Shown: piece after piece, positions 42,999 to 43,172 of the stretch | Position numbering within the stretch: the stretch's first letter is position 1 | How the letters are laid out: each line of letters starts with the position of its first letter | From: Neptuniibacter sp. UBA6509 | GTDB taxonomy: Bacteria; Pseudomonadota; Gammaproteobacteria; Pseudomonadales; Balneatricaceae | DNA length: 43,172 nt | Direction of reading: 5' to 3' | Assembly (NCBI GenBank): GCA_002435145.1 | Contig: DJLT01000101.1 | Coordinates: 1 to 43,172 of the forward strand | Notes under the pieces: generated by a model | Told to the model about the DNA's origin: nothing | Seen by the model: only the letters and a program-made list of their open reading frames with translations | The model's database searches: none | Made by a program: the position numbers and the translations under genes

Positions 42999-43172
42999 AT
43001 GAAAGCTACAAAGTATTGGTTACCATTAGTCGCAGGTGCCGCATGTAGTAGTGCTGTTTTCGCTGCTGATGTAACGACACTAGAAGGTGTAACAGTGATC
43101 GGTAATACGCCGATTCATGGTGTAGGCATTGAAAAGAACCGTATAGCTGCAGCCGTACAGTCAGCAAACAGT
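42999..43172 (+). CDS. TonB-dependent receptor, N-terminal fragment (runs off the window)
   Basis: The first 58 codons of an outer membrane receptor. A signal peptide (MKATKYWLPLVAGAACSSAV, cleavage near VFA-AD) is followed by DVTTLEGVTVIGNTPIHGVG and a stretch (IEKNRIAAAVQSANS) typical of the beginning of TonB-receptor plug domains. ATGGA precedes the start as a weak ribosome site. The substrate cannot be inferred from this fragment. Confidence 0.75.
   Translation, partial: MKATKYWLPLVAGAACSSAVFAADVTTLEGVTVIGNTPIHGVGIEKNRIAAAVQSANS

Noticed and set aside
1-43172. CRISPR arrays, tRNA or rRNA genes, insertion sequences, integrase or phage genes
   Set aside because: None could be recognised on either strand; the only tandem repeats are the short arrays listed.

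Overview
The window looks like chromosomal DNA of a marine gammaproteobacterium, probably in or near the Oceanospirillaceae. That is inference from gene content (complete urtABCDE-ureDABCEFG block, Bat stress operon, GGDEF/EAL and PAS signalling proteins, DUF1127/GcvA-type LysR pair), an AT-leaning composition and protein style. I saw no rRNA, tRNA, CRISPR array, insertion sequence or prophage.

Layout. 1-1427 (minus): 3'-truncated SelO-type protein AMPylase. 1753-4281: GAF-PAS-PAS-GGDEF-EAL cyclic-di-GMP protein. 4498-11777: six-gene MoxR/Bat operon (AAA+ ATPase, DUF58, DUF4381, two VWA membrane proteins of which the second is a VWA-TPR fusion, BatD), tightly spaced and partly overlapping. 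11951-13492: Aer-like PAS chemoreceptor, followed by an HD-GYP phosphodiesterase gene destroyed by five frame breaks (13548-14635). 14649-19311: a mixed stretch with a TauE/SafE permease, methyltransferase, divergent LysR regulator, orphan hypothetical, SEC-C protein, stand-alone phnN and a DUF1127 peptide. 19449-20390: GcvA-type LysR regulator.

20686-38778 is the most coherent region and is read here as one urea/nitrogen module. A 1154-residue hybrid histidine kinase has a complete transporter-like membrane domain, a nine-cysteine cytoplasmic linker, kinase and receiver domains. It is translationally coupled to a receiver-LuxR response regulator. After a small conserved ORF and an RhlE helicase on the other strand comes urtABCDE (high-affinity urea ABC importer), then ureDABC and ureEFG (urease and its nickel chaperones). 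Upstream of urtA lies a perfect 7-2-7 palindrome of the type bound by NarL/LuxR response regulators, placed about 62 bp upstream of the likely start point of a promoter with a poor -35. Upstream of the kinase are two NtrC-like sites exactly 21 bp apart and a sigma-54-like -24/-12 element. The proposal is that general nitrogen control drives a transporter-like receptor, which through its LuxR-type partner switches on urea import and hydrolysis. Two strong hairpins between urtA and urtB probably set the excess of binding protein over membrane components. A 65-residue single-pass peptide resembling the N-terminus of HupE/UreJ closes the block.

39068-43172: a fatty acid desaturase, a PaiB-like flavin-binding protein, a second RhlE-like helicase convergent to it with a shared terminator, and the first 58 codons of a TonB-dependent receptor behind a structured leader.
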